Shown in pieces: positions 52,482 through 60,683 of a stretch of 64,000 bases of DNA (positions are counted from its first letter, which is position 1; the number at the start of each line of letters is the position of its first letter). Source of the DNA: Clostridiales bacterium (GTDB lineage: Bacteria > Bacillota > Clostridia > Oscillospirales > Oscillospiraceae); assembly GCA_020859945.1 (NCBI GenBank), contig JAJBVG010000050.1:17155-81154 (forward strand). Direction: 5' to 3'. Position numbers and translations under genes: made by a program. The notes under the pieces were generated by a model. The model was not told the DNA's origin. It made no database searches and saw only the letters and a list, made by a program, of their open reading frames with translations.

Positions 52482-53371
52482 AACGAGCGGCGCTGCTGTG
52501 TCTCCTGCTGCTGGCGCTGACCGGCTGCGCCGCGTCCGGCGGGGAAAGCGTCTCCGCTGTGTCGGATGCTTCTGTTTCGGCGGAAGGTTCCGTCGTGGAG
52601 CCGGTGGAGACCGACCCCGGCCCGGAGGCGGACGCTTCCACCCGATCCGCGCCAGAGAGCGTGGCAGAGGCCAGCGCCCCGGCGGAGGAATCTGTCACCG
52701 AGGAACCGGAGGCAGAACCGGCAGAGGCGCAGAAGCTGGTGGTCATCGACCCCGGCCACCAGGCCCAGGGCAACAGCGAGCAGGAGCCGATTGGCCCCGG
52801 GGCCAGCGAGACCAAGGCCAAGGTCAGCAGCGGCACCTCCGGCTGTGTCAGCGGCTGGGCCGAGTACGAATTAAACCTCGCCGTGGGGCTAAAGCTCCAG
52901 ACAGAGCTGGAAAATCGTGGGTATCATGTACTGATGACCCGGACCACCAACGACGTGGACCTGAGCAACGCGGAGCGGGCGGAAATCGCAAATCAGGCGG
53001 GGGCCGACGCTTTCGTGCGCATCCACGCCAACGGCTCCACCGACAGCAGCGTCAGCGGGGCCATGACCATCTGCCAGACCTCGTCCAATCCCTACAACGC
53101 CGCCCTCTACGACCAGAGCAAGCTGCTGTCTGCCTGCGTGCTGGACAGCATGGTGGCCGCCACCGGCGCGAACAAGGAATACGTCTGGGAGACGGACACC
53201 ATGAGCGGCGTCAACTGGTGCCAGGTGCCTGTGACAATCGTGGAAATGGGCTATATGACCAATCCTGACGAGGACGCACTGATGGCCACCGGGGACTATC
53301 AGGACAAGCTGGCCTCCGGCATCGCGGACGGCATCGACGCCTATTTCGCCGCGCTGGACGGAGAACAATAA
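52478..53371 (+). CDS. N-acetylmuramoyl-L-alanine amidase lipoprotein
   Basis: 297 residues from GTG, overlapping the coaX stop (GTGA). Lipoprotein signal with LALTGC (Cys near 17), an acidic Ala/Glu/Ser linker to about residue 85, then an Amidase_3 domain with zinc ligands in [13 protein letters not shown] and RIHANGS, and a final catalytic Glu in [12 protein letters not shown]. Cleaves the amide between MurNAc and the stem peptide outside the membrane; used in daughter-cell separation or sporulation. Confidence 0.93.
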   Translation: MKRAALLCLLLLALTGCAASGGESVSAVSDASVSAEGSVVEPVETDPGPEADASTRSAPESVAEASAPAEESVTEEPEAEPAEAQKLVVIDPGHQAQGNSEQEPIGPGASETKAKVSSGTSGCVSGWAEYELNLAVGLKLQTELENRGYHVLMTRTTNDVDLSNAERAEIANQAGADAFVRIHANGSTDSSVSGAMTICQTSSNPYNAALYDQSKLLSACVLDSMVAATGANKEYVWETDTMSGVNWCQVPVTIVEMGYMTNPDEDALMATGDYQDKLASGIADGIDAYFAALDGEQ

Positions 53372-53399
53372 ATACGACACCAACAAAGGGGGAGGCAAA

Positions 53400-53882
53400 A
53401 TGGAACGGGTCAACCAGATTTTGCGCCACCCCCTTTTTCGGGACAAGCTGGCGGAAATCGACCGGCTGGAGCGGGAGCGCATCTTCTGCCGTCACGGGAT
53501 GGAGCATCTGCTGTCCGTGGCGCGGCTGGCCTACCTCCGCAGTCTGGAGGAACATTTGGGGCTGGACCGGGAGCTGATTTACGCCGCCGCCCTGCTCCAC
53601 GACATTGGCCGGGGGGACCAGTACCTGCGGGGAACGCCCCACGATGAGGCGGGCGCGGTCTATGCGGAACAGATTTTGACCGACTGCGGCTTCTCCCCCG
53701 CCGAGCGGGAGGCGGTCGTACAGGCCATCTGCGGCCACCGCAGCCCCGAAGTCGCCGCAGAGCCGACCCTGCGGGGGGCGCTGTACCGGGCGGACAAGGA
53801 GAGCCGCCTGTGCTTCTGCTGCCCGGCGGCGGAACAGTGCAACTGGCCGGAGGAACGGCGCAGCAAGGGTATCCGGCGGTAA
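53400..53882 (+). CDS. HD-domain phosphohydrolase in the folate cluster
   Basis: 160 residues with RHGMEHLLSVARLAYL (first His), LLHDIGRGDQY (HD pair) and ICGHRSPE; the C-terminus has CFCCPAAEQCNW, a Cys-rich tail. HD proteins are metal-dependent phosphohydrolases. It lies 28 bases before folP and in the same direction, and dihydroneopterin triphosphate dephosphorylation is the one folate step that often lacks a known gene, so it is a candidate for that reaction. RBS AAGGGGGAGG. Confidence 0.82.
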   Translation: MERVNQILRHPLFRDKLAEIDRLERERIFCRHGMEHLLSVARLAYLRSLEEHLGLDRELIYAAALLHDIGRGDQYLRGTPHDEAGAVYAEQILTDCGFSPAEREAVVQAICGHRSPEVAAEPTLRGALYRADKESRLCFCCPAAEQCNWPEERRSKGIRR

Positions 53883-53910
53883 ACCGCCAACAAGGAAAGG
53901 AAATTTTGGA

Positions 53911-54720
53911 ATGAAAATTGGCGATCGGGACTTTCAGACCAGCGGCCACACCTATGTGATGGGCATTTTGAACGTGACGCCGGATTCCTTCTCCGACGGG
54001 GGCCGCTGGGACCGGCTGGACCAGGCGCTGGCCCATGCGGAGGAGATGGTGCGGCAGGGCGCGGATGTCATCGACATCGGCGGGGAATCCACCCGCCCCG
54101 GCTACACCCTGCTCCCCGACCAGGAGGAAATTGACCGGGTGGTTCCCGTCATCGAGGCGGTGAAGGCCCGCTTCGACGTCCCCGTCTCCCTGGACACCTA
54201 CAAGAGCCGGGTGGCCCAGGCGGGGCTGACCGCCGGAGCCGACCTCATCAACGACATCTGGGGGCTGAAATATGACCCGGACATGGCGGGGGTCATCGCC
54301 CGGGCGGAGGTCCCCTGCTGCCTGATGCACAACCGGGAGAGGGCCGACTACGGGATGTTCATGGTGGACCTGCTGAACGACATGACGGAGACGCTGTCCC
54401 TGGCAAAAAAAGCCGGTATCCCGGACGAGCGCATCATTTTGGACCCCGGCGTGGGCTTCGGCAAGGAGTACCAACACAACCTGGAGGCCATTGACCGGCT
54501 GGAGGAGCTGAAAGGGCTGGGCTATCCCGTCCTGCTGGGGGCCAGCCGGAAGTCGGTCATCGGCCTGACCCTGGACCTGCCCGCCGACCAGCGGCTGGAG
54601 GGCACCCTCGTCACCACGGTGTTCGCGGTGCTGAAAGGGTGTATGTTCGTCCGGGTCCACGATGTCGAGGCAAACGTCCGGGCCATTCGCATGACCGAGG
54701 CCCTCCGGCACGGCTACTGA
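53911..54720 (+). CDS. folP: Dihydropteroate synthase
   Basis: 269 residues. GILNVTPDSFSDGG (residues about 16-29), DIGGESTRPG, and the late GASRKSVIG with a final RVHDV segment. Joins hydroxymethyl-dihydropterin diphosphate with p-aminobenzoate; the target of sulfonamides. RBS AAAGGAAA. Confidence 0.96.
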   Translation: MKIGDRDFQTSGHTYVMGILNVTPDSFSDGGRWDRLDQALAHAEEMVRQGADVIDIGGESTRPGYTLLPDQEEIDRVVPVIEAVKARFDVPVSLDTYKSRVAQAGLTAGADLINDIWGLKYDPDMAGVIARAEVPCCLMHNRERADYGMFMVDLLNDMTETLSLAKKAGIPDERIILDPGVGFGKEYQHNLEAIDRLEELKGLGYPVLLGASRKSVIGLTLDLPADQRLEGTLVTTVFAVLKGCMFVRVHDVEANVRAIRMTEALRHGY

Positions 54721-54730
54721 GAGGTGCGGC

Positions 54731-55558
54731 ATGGACGAGATTGCCATTCGCGGGCTGGACGTGTTCGCCCACCACGGAGTTTTCCCGGAGGAAACCCGGC
54801 TGGGGCAGCACTTCATCGTCAACGCCGTGCTGTACGCCGACACCCGCCGGGCCGGACTGACCGACGCGCTGGAGCAGACCACCAATTACGGCGAGGTCTG
54901 CCAGGAAATCACCCGTTATTTGCAGGACAACACCTGGAAACTGCTGGAGGCAGCGGCGGAGCACACCGCCCGGCATATTCTATGCACGTTTCCCCTGCTC
55001 TCCGCCGTGGATTTGGAAATCGAGAAGCCCCAGGCCCCCATCGGCCTGCCCTTCGACACGGTCTCCGTCAAAATCCACCGGGGCTGGAACCGGGCGTATG
55101 TGGCCCTCGGCTCCAATTTGGGCGACAAGCGGGGCTATCTTCAAGCCGCGCTGGAGGGGCTGCGCCGGAATCCGCAGATACGGGTGGGCCGCTGCTCCAC
55201 CCTCATCTCTACCGCCCCCTACGGCGGGGTGGAGCAGGACGACTTTCTCAACGGCGCGGTGGAGCTGGACACCCTGCTGTCCCCCTGGGAGCTGCTGGAC
55301 GAGCTGCACCGGCTGGAGCAAGCGGCGGGACGGGAACGGACCATTCACTGGGGGCCGCGGACGCTGGACCTGGACATTTTGCTCTACGGCGATGAAATCA
55401 TCCGCAGCCAAAATTTGACCATTCCCCACCCGGACATGACCAACCGGGCCTTTGTGCTGGAGCCGATGGCGGAAATCGCCCCCGACGTCCTCCACCCGGT
55501 CCTGCACCGGACCATGGCGGAGCTGCTGGACGCGCTGCGGGAGCGGGAATCATGCTGA
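54731..55558 (+). CDS. folK: Dihydroneopterin aldolase-HPPK fusion
   Basis: 275 residues in two domains. Residues 1-118 are FolB (IRGLDVFAHHGVFPEE; TTNYGEV; KPQAPIG). Residues 120-275 are FolK: YVALGSNLGDKRG, the diphosphate-transfer region GPRTLDLDILLYGD, and IPHPDMTNRAFVLEPM. The fusion carries two sequential folate reactions in one chain. It overlaps folA by seven bases. Confidence 0.95.
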   Translation: MDEIAIRGLDVFAHHGVFPEETRLGQHFIVNAVLYADTRRAGLTDALEQTTNYGEVCQEITRYLQDNTWKLLEAAAEHTARHILCTFPLLSAVDLEIEKPQAPIGLPFDTVSVKIHRGWNRAYVALGSNLGDKRGYLQAALEGLRRNPQIRVGRCSTLISTAPYGGVEQDDFLNGAVELDTLLSPWELLDELHRLEQAAGRERTIHWGPRTLDLDILLYGDEIIRSQNLTIPHPDMTNRAFVLEPMAEIAPDVLHPVLHRTMAELLDALRERESC

Positions 55559-56028
55559 ACCTGATTGCGGCGGTAGCCAGAGACGGGGGCCTTGGCTGGC
55601 AGGGCGGTCTGCTGTTCTCCATCCCGGAGGATATGCGCCGGTTCAAGACTTTGACCACGGGAAAAACCGTGGTGATGGGCCGGGGGACGCTGGATTCTCT
55701 GCCGGGGGGACAGCCCCTCCGGGACCGCAGAAATCTGGTGCTGACCCGTGACCGGGCCTTTCACCGGGACGGCGCAGAGGTGTTCCACGACCTGGAAACC
55801 CTGCTGGCGGCGCTGCCGTCTGAGGACGAGGTGTGGGTCATCGGCGGGGCGGCGGTGTATGCGCAGCTTTTGCCTCACTGTCAGGCGCTGTACCTGACCG
55901 AGGTGGACGCCGCGCCTCCGGCGGACCGGTTCTTTCCGCCCCTGGACGCGGGGTGGAAGCTGGCCGAGGCCACCCCCTGGCGGGAAGCCGGAGGGCTCCC
56001 CTACCGGTTCTGCCGCTGGGAACGATAA
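55552..56028 (+). CDS. folA: Dihydrofolate reductase
   Basis: 158 residues. LIAAVARDGGLGWQGGLLF with PEDMRRFKTLTTGKTVVMGRGT and WVIGGAAVYAQLL are the standard DHFR motifs. Asp in PEDMRRF replaces the usual PxDxxxF pattern with a Glu-Asp pair. Last gene of the folate operon before a strong terminator. Confidence 0.93.
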   Translation: MLNLIAAVARDGGLGWQGGLLFSIPEDMRRFKTLTTGKTVVMGRGTLDSLPGGQPLRDRRNLVLTRDRAFHRDGAEVFHDLETLLAALPSEDEVWVIGGAAVYAQLLPHCQALYLTEVDAAPPADRFFPPLDAGWKLAEATPWREAGGLPYRFCRWER

Positions 56029-56036
56029 CAAAAAGC

Positions 56037-56074
56037 AAAAGACGGGAATCCCGAAAAGATTCCCGTCTTTTTTT
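56037..56074 (+). terminator. Terminator of the folate operon
   Basis: AAGACGGGAATC pairs with GATTCCCGTCTT, followed by seven T. Confidence 0.92.
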
Positions 56075-56152
56075 CGTCCAAAAATCAATGGAATGGAGAC
56101 AAACCGTGAAAACATAGAGTGATAGAAGCACCTCTCAGAAAGGAGTACCACT

Positions 56153-56833
56153 ATGCTCTCTGTTCTCACTCTGTTATTGCTCCAGGGCCGGTTTCTGACC
56201 CTGCGCCTGGGCGGTTCCAGCTCCTTCCCCAAGCCCCTCTCCGCCCAGGAGGAGCAGGACTGTCTCCAACGCGCGGCGGCGGGAGATGAGGCGGCCCGGA
56301 ACACCCTCATCGAGCACAACCTGCGGCTGGTGGCCCACATCGCCAAAAAATACTACAACCAGACGGGCGATTCCGACGACCTGATCTCCATCGGCACCAT
56401 CGGCCTCATCAAGGCGGTGAACACCTACAAACCGGAGAAAAACAGCAAGCTGGCCACCTACGCCGCCCGGTGCATCGAAAACGAAATTCTCATGCACCTG
56501 CGGCGCAGCAGGCGCATCGCCGGGGAGGTCTCTCTGAACGACGCCCTGGACCAGGAGGACGAGGGGTCCTCCCCCTCCCTGCTGGACGTTTTGAAGGTGG
56601 AGGACACCATGCTGGAGGACCTGAACACCCGGGATTCCTGCGAGAAGGTCCGCCGGGCGGTGTACCAGTGTCTGGAAGGGCGGGAGCAGCTGGTCATCAT
56701 CAAGCGGTACGGGCTGGACGGCAGACCCCCGGAGACCCAGCGGGCGGTGGCGGAGAAGTGCGGCATCAGCCGCAGCTATGTCTCCCGCATTGAGAAAAAA
56801 GCGTTAAAAAAACTGGAGAATTATATGTCCTGA
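56153..56833 (+). CDS. sigK: Sporulation sigma factor K
   Basis: 226 residues. Sigma-70 regions 2 (NTLIEHNLRLVAHIAKKYY, DDLISIGTIGLIKAVNTY, KLATYAARCIENEILMHLRR) and 4 (QLVIIKRYGLD, ISRSYVSRIEKKALKKLE) match SigK closely. The first 20 residues are hydrophobic (LSVLTLLLLQGRFLTLRLGG) and look like a pro-sequence, unlike C. difficile SigK, so processing by a SpoIVFB-type protease is plausible. The gene is uninterrupted (no skin element). CATAGAGT at 56113-56120 could be the -10 of a sigma-E/K promoter. RBS AAAGGAG. Confidence 0.93.
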   Translation: MLSVLTLLLLQGRFLTLRLGGSSSFPKPLSAQEEQDCLQRAAAGDEAARNTLIEHNLRLVAHIAKKYYNQTGDSDDLISIGTIGLIKAVNTYKPEKNSKLATYAARCIENEILMHLRRSRRIAGEVSLNDALDQEDEGSSPSLLDVLKVEDTMLEDLNTRDSCEKVRRAVYQCLEGREQLVIIKRYGLDGRPPETQRAVAEKCGISRSYVSRIEKKALKKLENYMS

Positions 56834-56856
56834 AAACAGAAGAATTCTAACCGGTT

Positions 56857-57231
56857 TCACTTCAATACATACATGGAGATGGCCTGACCGATGGCCACGA
56901 TGTCGGACGCGCCCGTGAACTCAAACGTGACCTTGCCCACCCCGGAGAAATACAGCTCCAGCTCGCTGTCCAGGTCCAGCGTCCCGGAGGTCTCCACCGA
57001 AAAGACCGAGACCTTGCTGTAGGGCATGGAGGTGTAGTCCTTCTTTTTGCCGGTGATGCCCTGGATGTTGACGGAGATGACCCGCTTGTTGGTGAACACG
57101 ACGTAATCCCGCAGGGCGGTGTAGCTGCCCAGCACCTCCTCGCCGGGGATGAGCAGGGCGGCCACCCCCCGCTCCCGGACCGTGGAATCCTTGCGCAGCT
57201 TGACAAAGGAGCCGTTGTTAAAGTCGATCAT
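56857..57231 (-). CDS. PH-domain protein
   Basis: 124 residues from ATG 57231 (AAGGAAGGG upstream), overlapping the XRE gene by 14 bases. Beta-rich with RDYVVFTNKRVISVNIQG and SMPYSKVSVFSVET, the pattern of bacterial PH-like domains (bPH_2/YvbH type). No membrane segment. Cotranscribed with an XRE regulator next to the primase block, so it may be element-borne. Ligand unknown. Confidence 0.75.
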   Translation of the reverse strand: MIDFNNGSFVKLRKDSTVRERGVAALLIPGEEVLGSYTALRDYVVFTNKRVISVNIQGITGKKKDYTSMPYSKVSVFSVETSGTLDLDSELELYFSGVGKVTFEFTGASDIVAIGQAISMYVLK

Positions 57232-57634
57232 GGTCGCACCCTTCCTTTCCGTTTTTCCGGTACTCCGCCACCCGTTCCCGGTCCAGCGGCTGTTTCTCAT
57301 ACCTGCCGGAGGCCACCAAATCCTCCGCCAAATCCACCAGCTTTTGCAGCCCCTGAGCGTTGAGCCGCCGGGCGGTCTGGGTCAGCGCCTCCAGCTGGGG
57401 GTCTGTGTCGGAGGTGTGGAAGGCGAACTGCCCCCTGGGGTCGTCGGTCAGCTCCAACAGGTAATCCACCGTGACGCCGCAGAGCCGGGCGATGGCGGCC
57501 AGCCCCGCCGACTTGGGGTCGTGGTTCCCCTTTTCGTATCCGTTCAGGGTGCTGGGGCTGACGCCCATGCGCTGGGCCAGCTCCTTCTGGGTCAGCCCGG
57601 CCTGCTCCCGGGCCAAAACGATGCGGTTTTTCAT
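57218..57634 (-). CDS. XRE-family repressor of the left block
   Basis: 138 residues. Residues 1-66 form a Cro/CI helix-turn-helix (LTQKELAQRMGVSPSTLNGYE). The C-terminal part from about residue 78 (EALTQTARRLNAQGLQKLVD, AEDLVASGRYEKQPL) is nearly identical to that of the XRE protein at 62429, while the DNA-binding halves differ. Its promoter and several half-sites lie in the divergent region 57833-57953. It likely represses both directions. Confidence 0.88.
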   Translation of the reverse strand: MKNRIVLAREQAGLTQKELAQRMGVSPSTLNGYEKGNHDPKSAGLAAIARLCGVTVDYLLELTDDPRGQFAFHTSDTDPQLEALTQTARRLNAQGLQKLVDLAEDLVASGRYEKQPLDRERVAEYRKNGKEGCDHDRL

Positions 57635-57656
57635 AGCGTTCCCCTTTCCTGCTTAG

Positions 57657-57816
57657 GGAACCTCTGATTAAATAACTCCCGGCGTCTGGACGGCATATTT
57701 CGTGCAACTCTTCGTTGTAAAATCTTGAAATACACAAAGTATTCCTGCGATTTTACGCCTCGATTTGCGCAAAATCTGCTCGCCCAGCCATCCAAGGCCA
57801 TTTAATCAGAGGTTCC
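57657..57816. mobile_element. Non-coding terminal-inverted-repeat element, copy 2 (MITE-like)
   Basis: 160 bases with perfect 17-base ends GGAACCTCTGATTAAAT / ATTTAATCAGAGGTTCC. Internal stem GTAAAATC (57717-57724) with GATTTTAC (57749-57756), and within it AATAC-ACAAA-GTATT. Compared with copy 1, stem bases change in pairs. The element lies between the XRE gene and its promoter, so it is transcribed as part of that leader. Confidence 0.87.
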
Positions 57817-57832
57817 GTTCGATTCTGTCTCC

Positions 57833-57860
57833 AGTATAACAGGATTTTGAGATTTGTCAA
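57833..57860 (-). promoter_or_regulatory. Promoter of the XRE-PH operon
   Basis: Minus strand TTGACA, 16 bases, TATACT. A TTTGAGA-like half-site lies within the spacer. Confidence 0.78.
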
Positions 57861-57866
57861 TCAGTA

Positions 57867-57883
57867 ATTTGAGAAAATCAAAT
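57867..57883. promoter_or_regulatory. Operator candidate between divergent promoters
   Basis: ATTTGA-GAAAA-TCAAAT, perfect six-base arms. It sits between the two divergent promoters. Confidence 0.6.
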
Positions 57884-57900
57884 ATCGACCCGAATCTCCC

Positions 57901-57929
57901 TTGACAAATTCGAGAAAATAGAATATAAT
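57901..57929 (+). promoter_or_regulatory. Full-consensus promoter of the primase gene
   Basis: TTGACA, exactly 17 bases, TATAAT. Such a strong promoter in an element usually implies tight repression. Confidence 0.9.
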
Positions 57930-57936
57930 AGCCCCA

Positions 57937-57953
57937 GAGAATTTGAGATTCTC
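57937..57953. promoter_or_regulatory. Operator candidate downstream of the primase promoter
   Basis: GAGAAT-TTGAG-ATTCTC, perfect six-base arms; the related TTCGAGA/TCTCGAA words recur at 57909 and 57950. Bound repressor here would block the primase transcript start region. Confidence 0.55.
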
Positions 57954-57977
57954 GAATTTCAAGAGTGAGGTGACGCT

Positions 57978-60503
57978 ATGCAGTATGCAGCCAGAGAACC
58001 AGAACCCGTCCATGTCCCCCGTCCCCCGGCGCACAAACGCCGGGTCACGACCCCAAACCTCCCCGCCGGGCTGGAGGCGGCCCGGTGGTGCTGCTGGCAG
58101 CTCCAGGAACGGGACGGGCGACCAACCAAGGTCCCCATCAACCCCCGCACCGGCGGCGGCGCCAAAAGCAACGACCCCAACACCTTCACCGACTACCCCT
58201 CCGCCTGTAACGCCCTGGTGAATCAGGGTTACACCGGGCTGGGGCTGGGCCTGTTCGACGGCCTTTGTGCAATCGACATCGACCACTGTTTGACCACAGG
58301 GGAGGGCGGCGCGCTGGTGCCCTCTGACCTGGCAATGGACATCATTGACCGGATGGAAAGCTATACGGAGATCTCCCCCTCCGGCACCGGGGTTCACATC
58401 CTGTTCCGCGCCCCTGGGCTGCAATGGGACAAGGCCCGTTTCTACCTGAAAAACCCCGAAAACGGCGTTGAGGTCTACATAGCGGGGCAGACAAACCGGT
58501 ACATGACCTTCACCGGGGCGGCCTGGCCCTTCGCCCTGCCCGTGGAGGAACGGAGCGCCGCCGTGCTGGACCTTGCGGAGCGGTACATGGTGCGGAGTAG
58601 GGGGAACGATTCGTTACCCCCTCCCCCGCCGGTCCCCGCTGGCCCGGCTGACCCGCTGGACGACGAGACCCTGCTGCGCCGGGCGCGAAACGCCAAAAAC
58701 GGGGCGCGGTTCTCTGCCCTGTGGAGCGGGGACGCCGCCGGGTTCCGCTCCGGGTCCGAGGCGGATTTGGCCCTGTGCAATCTGCTGGCCTTCTGGACAG
58801 GCCGGGACGCGGCCCGGATGGACAGTTTATTTCGCCGCTCCGGGCTGATGCGGAAGAAATGGGACCGGCGACAGGCGGGCACCACTTACGGGGCCATCAC
58901 CATCCAAAAGGCCATCGAGGGCTGCAACCAGGTCTATGAGCCGCAGGGCAGCTTCTCCCCCGCGCCGGGGCCGGGGAAGTCCATCCCAAAGGTCGCAAAA
59001 CGCGACGTTTCAACGGAGGTTGGGCCGATGCTCAGGCCCCCGGACCTCTCCGACGCGGGCAACGCGGAGGTGTTCGTCGCCCACTACCGGGGGCGCCTGA
59101 TTTACGTTGACGCGCTGGGGTGGCTGTGGTGGAACGGCCAGCGGTGGGAACGCAGCGACCACAAGGCCCTGACCTGGGCTATTGAGCTGTCGGAGCGGAT
59201 GCTGAAAGACGCCGGGCGGCGCAACCGGGAGGCCCTGGCAGCCCAGGCGGACGCACAGGCCCAGTGGAACGAGAGCGGCGATGACGGGGACAAGGCCCGG
59301 TTCGAGGACGCGAAAGCGGAGGCGAAAAAGGCGGCGGCTTATCTGAAACACGCCAAAAACCTCCGGGGAGCCGCCCGGCTGAAAAATATGCTGGAGCTGG
59401 CCCGGCCCGCGCTGGTACTCCCGGCGGACGAGCTGGACGCGAACCCCTTCGACCTGAACACCCCCGCCGGTATCATCAACCTGACAGACGGACGCCTCCG
59501 GCCCCACGAGCGGGAGGCCCATTGCAGTCAGATCACCGAGGCCAGCCCCGGCAACCAGGAGGCGGAGCTGTGGCAAGACTTCCTCTGCACCGTCACGCAG
59601 GGCGACGTCAACGTGGCCCGGTTCCTCCAGGCTGTGGCGGGGATGGCCCTCATCGGCGCGGTGTATCAGGAGGGAATCGTCATCGCTTACGGCGGCGGGC
59701 GCAACGGCAAATCGACCTTCTTTAACGCCCTGGGCCGGGTGCTGGGGGACTACTCTGGCAGCATTGACATTCAGGTGCTGACCACCGAGCGGCAAAACCG
59801 GGGCGCGTCTCTGGCCAGCCTCCGGGGAAAGCGGCTGGTCGTCACCGGGGAGCTGGAGGAACACCAGCGGCTGTCCGTGGCGACGCTGAAAAAAATCGCC
59901 AGCACCGACACCCTGGTTATCGAGGAAAAGTACCACCAGCCGGAGACCGTGAAGCAGTCCCACACCCTGGTGCTGTTCACCAACCATCTGCCCCGGGTGG
60001 GCAGCACCGACAACGGCACCTGGCGGCGACTGCTGGTGGCCCCCTTTCCGGCGGTCATTCCCCCCGGCAAGGGGATACAGAATTACGCCGACGTGCTGGC
60101 AGAGCAGGCCGGGGGCGCGATTTTGGCCTGGGCCATTGAGGGCGCGGTGCGGTTCGTCCGCAACGGGTTCCGGCTGGACATCCCCGACGCGGTGGCGGAG
60201 GCGACCGAGGCGTACCGGGAGCGGGAGGACTGGCTGAACAACTTCCTGACCGAGCGGTGTATCAGAGACCCACGGGGGCGAGCGCCAGCCGGTCAATTAT
60301 ACCAGGATTATCGGACATGGGCGGCTAGTCGTGGAGAGCATATCCGCAGACAGAACGAATTTGACGCCGCTCTGGAGGCCCAGGGGTTCCAGAAGATACG
60401 GCCAAAGAACAGAAAGACATGGGTGGGCCTAAAAATAGACCCTTCTATAAAGTATGAAAATCTCCCCTATTACGGGGGAAATTCCTGCGATTCAACCGGA
60501 TAA
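57978..60503 (+). CDS. P4-family phage/plasmid primase-helicase
   Basis: 841 residues. N-terminal primase-polymerase domain: GLCAIDIDHCL (acidic pair, near 95) and SPSGTGVHILFRA (near 130). A middle linker with coiled-coil sequence follows (Ala/Glu/Lys-rich, about 400-470). The C-terminus has a D5_N region and an SF3 helicase with Walker A YGGGRNGKSTF near residue 573 and a LVLFTNHLPR sensor. Such proteins start replication of satellites, phages and integrative elements. RBS GAGGTGACG. The last residues (about 790-841) are less GC-biased than the rest. Confidence 0.92.
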   Translation: MQYAAREPEPVHVPRPPAHKRRVTTPNLPAGLEAARWCCWQLQERDGRPTKVPINPRTGGGAKSNDPNTFTDYPSACNALVNQGYTGLGLGLFDGLCAIDIDHCLTTGEGGALVPSDLAMDIIDRMESYTEISPSGTGVHILFRAPGLQWDKARFYLKNPENGVEVYIAGQTNRYMTFTGAAWPFALPVEERSAAVLDLAERYMVRSRGNDSLPPPPPVPAGPADPLDDETLLRRARNAKNGARFSALWSGDAAGFRSGSEADLALCNLLAFWTGRDAARMDSLFRRSGLMRKKWDRRQAGTTYGAITIQKAIEGCNQVYEPQGSFSPAPGPGKSIPKVAKRDVSTEVGPMLRPPDLSDAGNAEVFVAHYRGRLIYVDALGWLWWNGQRWERSDHKALTWAIELSERMLKDAGRRNREALAAQADAQAQWNESGDDGDKARFEDAKAEAKKAAAYLKHAKNLRGAARLKNMLELARPALVLPADELDANPFDLNTPAGIINLTDGRLRPHEREAHCSQITEASPGNQEAELWQDFLCTVTQGDVNVARFLQAVAGMALIGAVYQEGIVIAYGGGRNGKSTFFNALGRVLGDYSGSIDIQVLTTERQNRGASLASLRGKRLVVTGELEEHQRLSVATLKKIASTDTLVIEEKYHQPETVKQSHTLVLFTNHLPRVGSTDNGTWRRLLVAPFPAVIPPGKGIQNYADVLAEQAGGAILAWAIEGAVRFVRNGFRLDIPDAVAEATEAYREREDWLNNFLTERCIRDPRGRAPAGQLYQDYRTWAASRGEHIRRQNEFDAALEAQGFQKIRPKNRKTWVGLKIDPSIKYENLPYYGGNSCDSTG

Positions 60504-60511
60504 AAGTTGGT

Positions 60512-60610
60512 GGGTTAAGGTAGGTTACACTTGAAAACAAACTTTTCCTTAAGAAAATTCAATTTTTCAATTTTAAAAAGTTTGTCCTGATATGTAACCC
60601 ACCTTAACCC
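60512..60610. repeat. Extended inverted repeat after the primase gene, origin candidate
   Basis: Outer arms of 18 bases (60512-60529 and 60593-60610; 17 of 18 match) and inner arms ACAAACTTTT (60537-60546) / AAAAGTTTGT (60576-60585), enclosing an AT-rich core with AAAATT/AATTTT. The interior is far more AT-rich than the flanks. Could be a replication origin of the element or a terminator-like structure. Confidence 0.65.
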
Positions 60611-60683
60611 AAAAGAAAACTAAGTCAGGTATTTTGAGCAACTGGAGCGGCCAGACCGCTCCTGTGGAGAAAGGAAGGATTCC

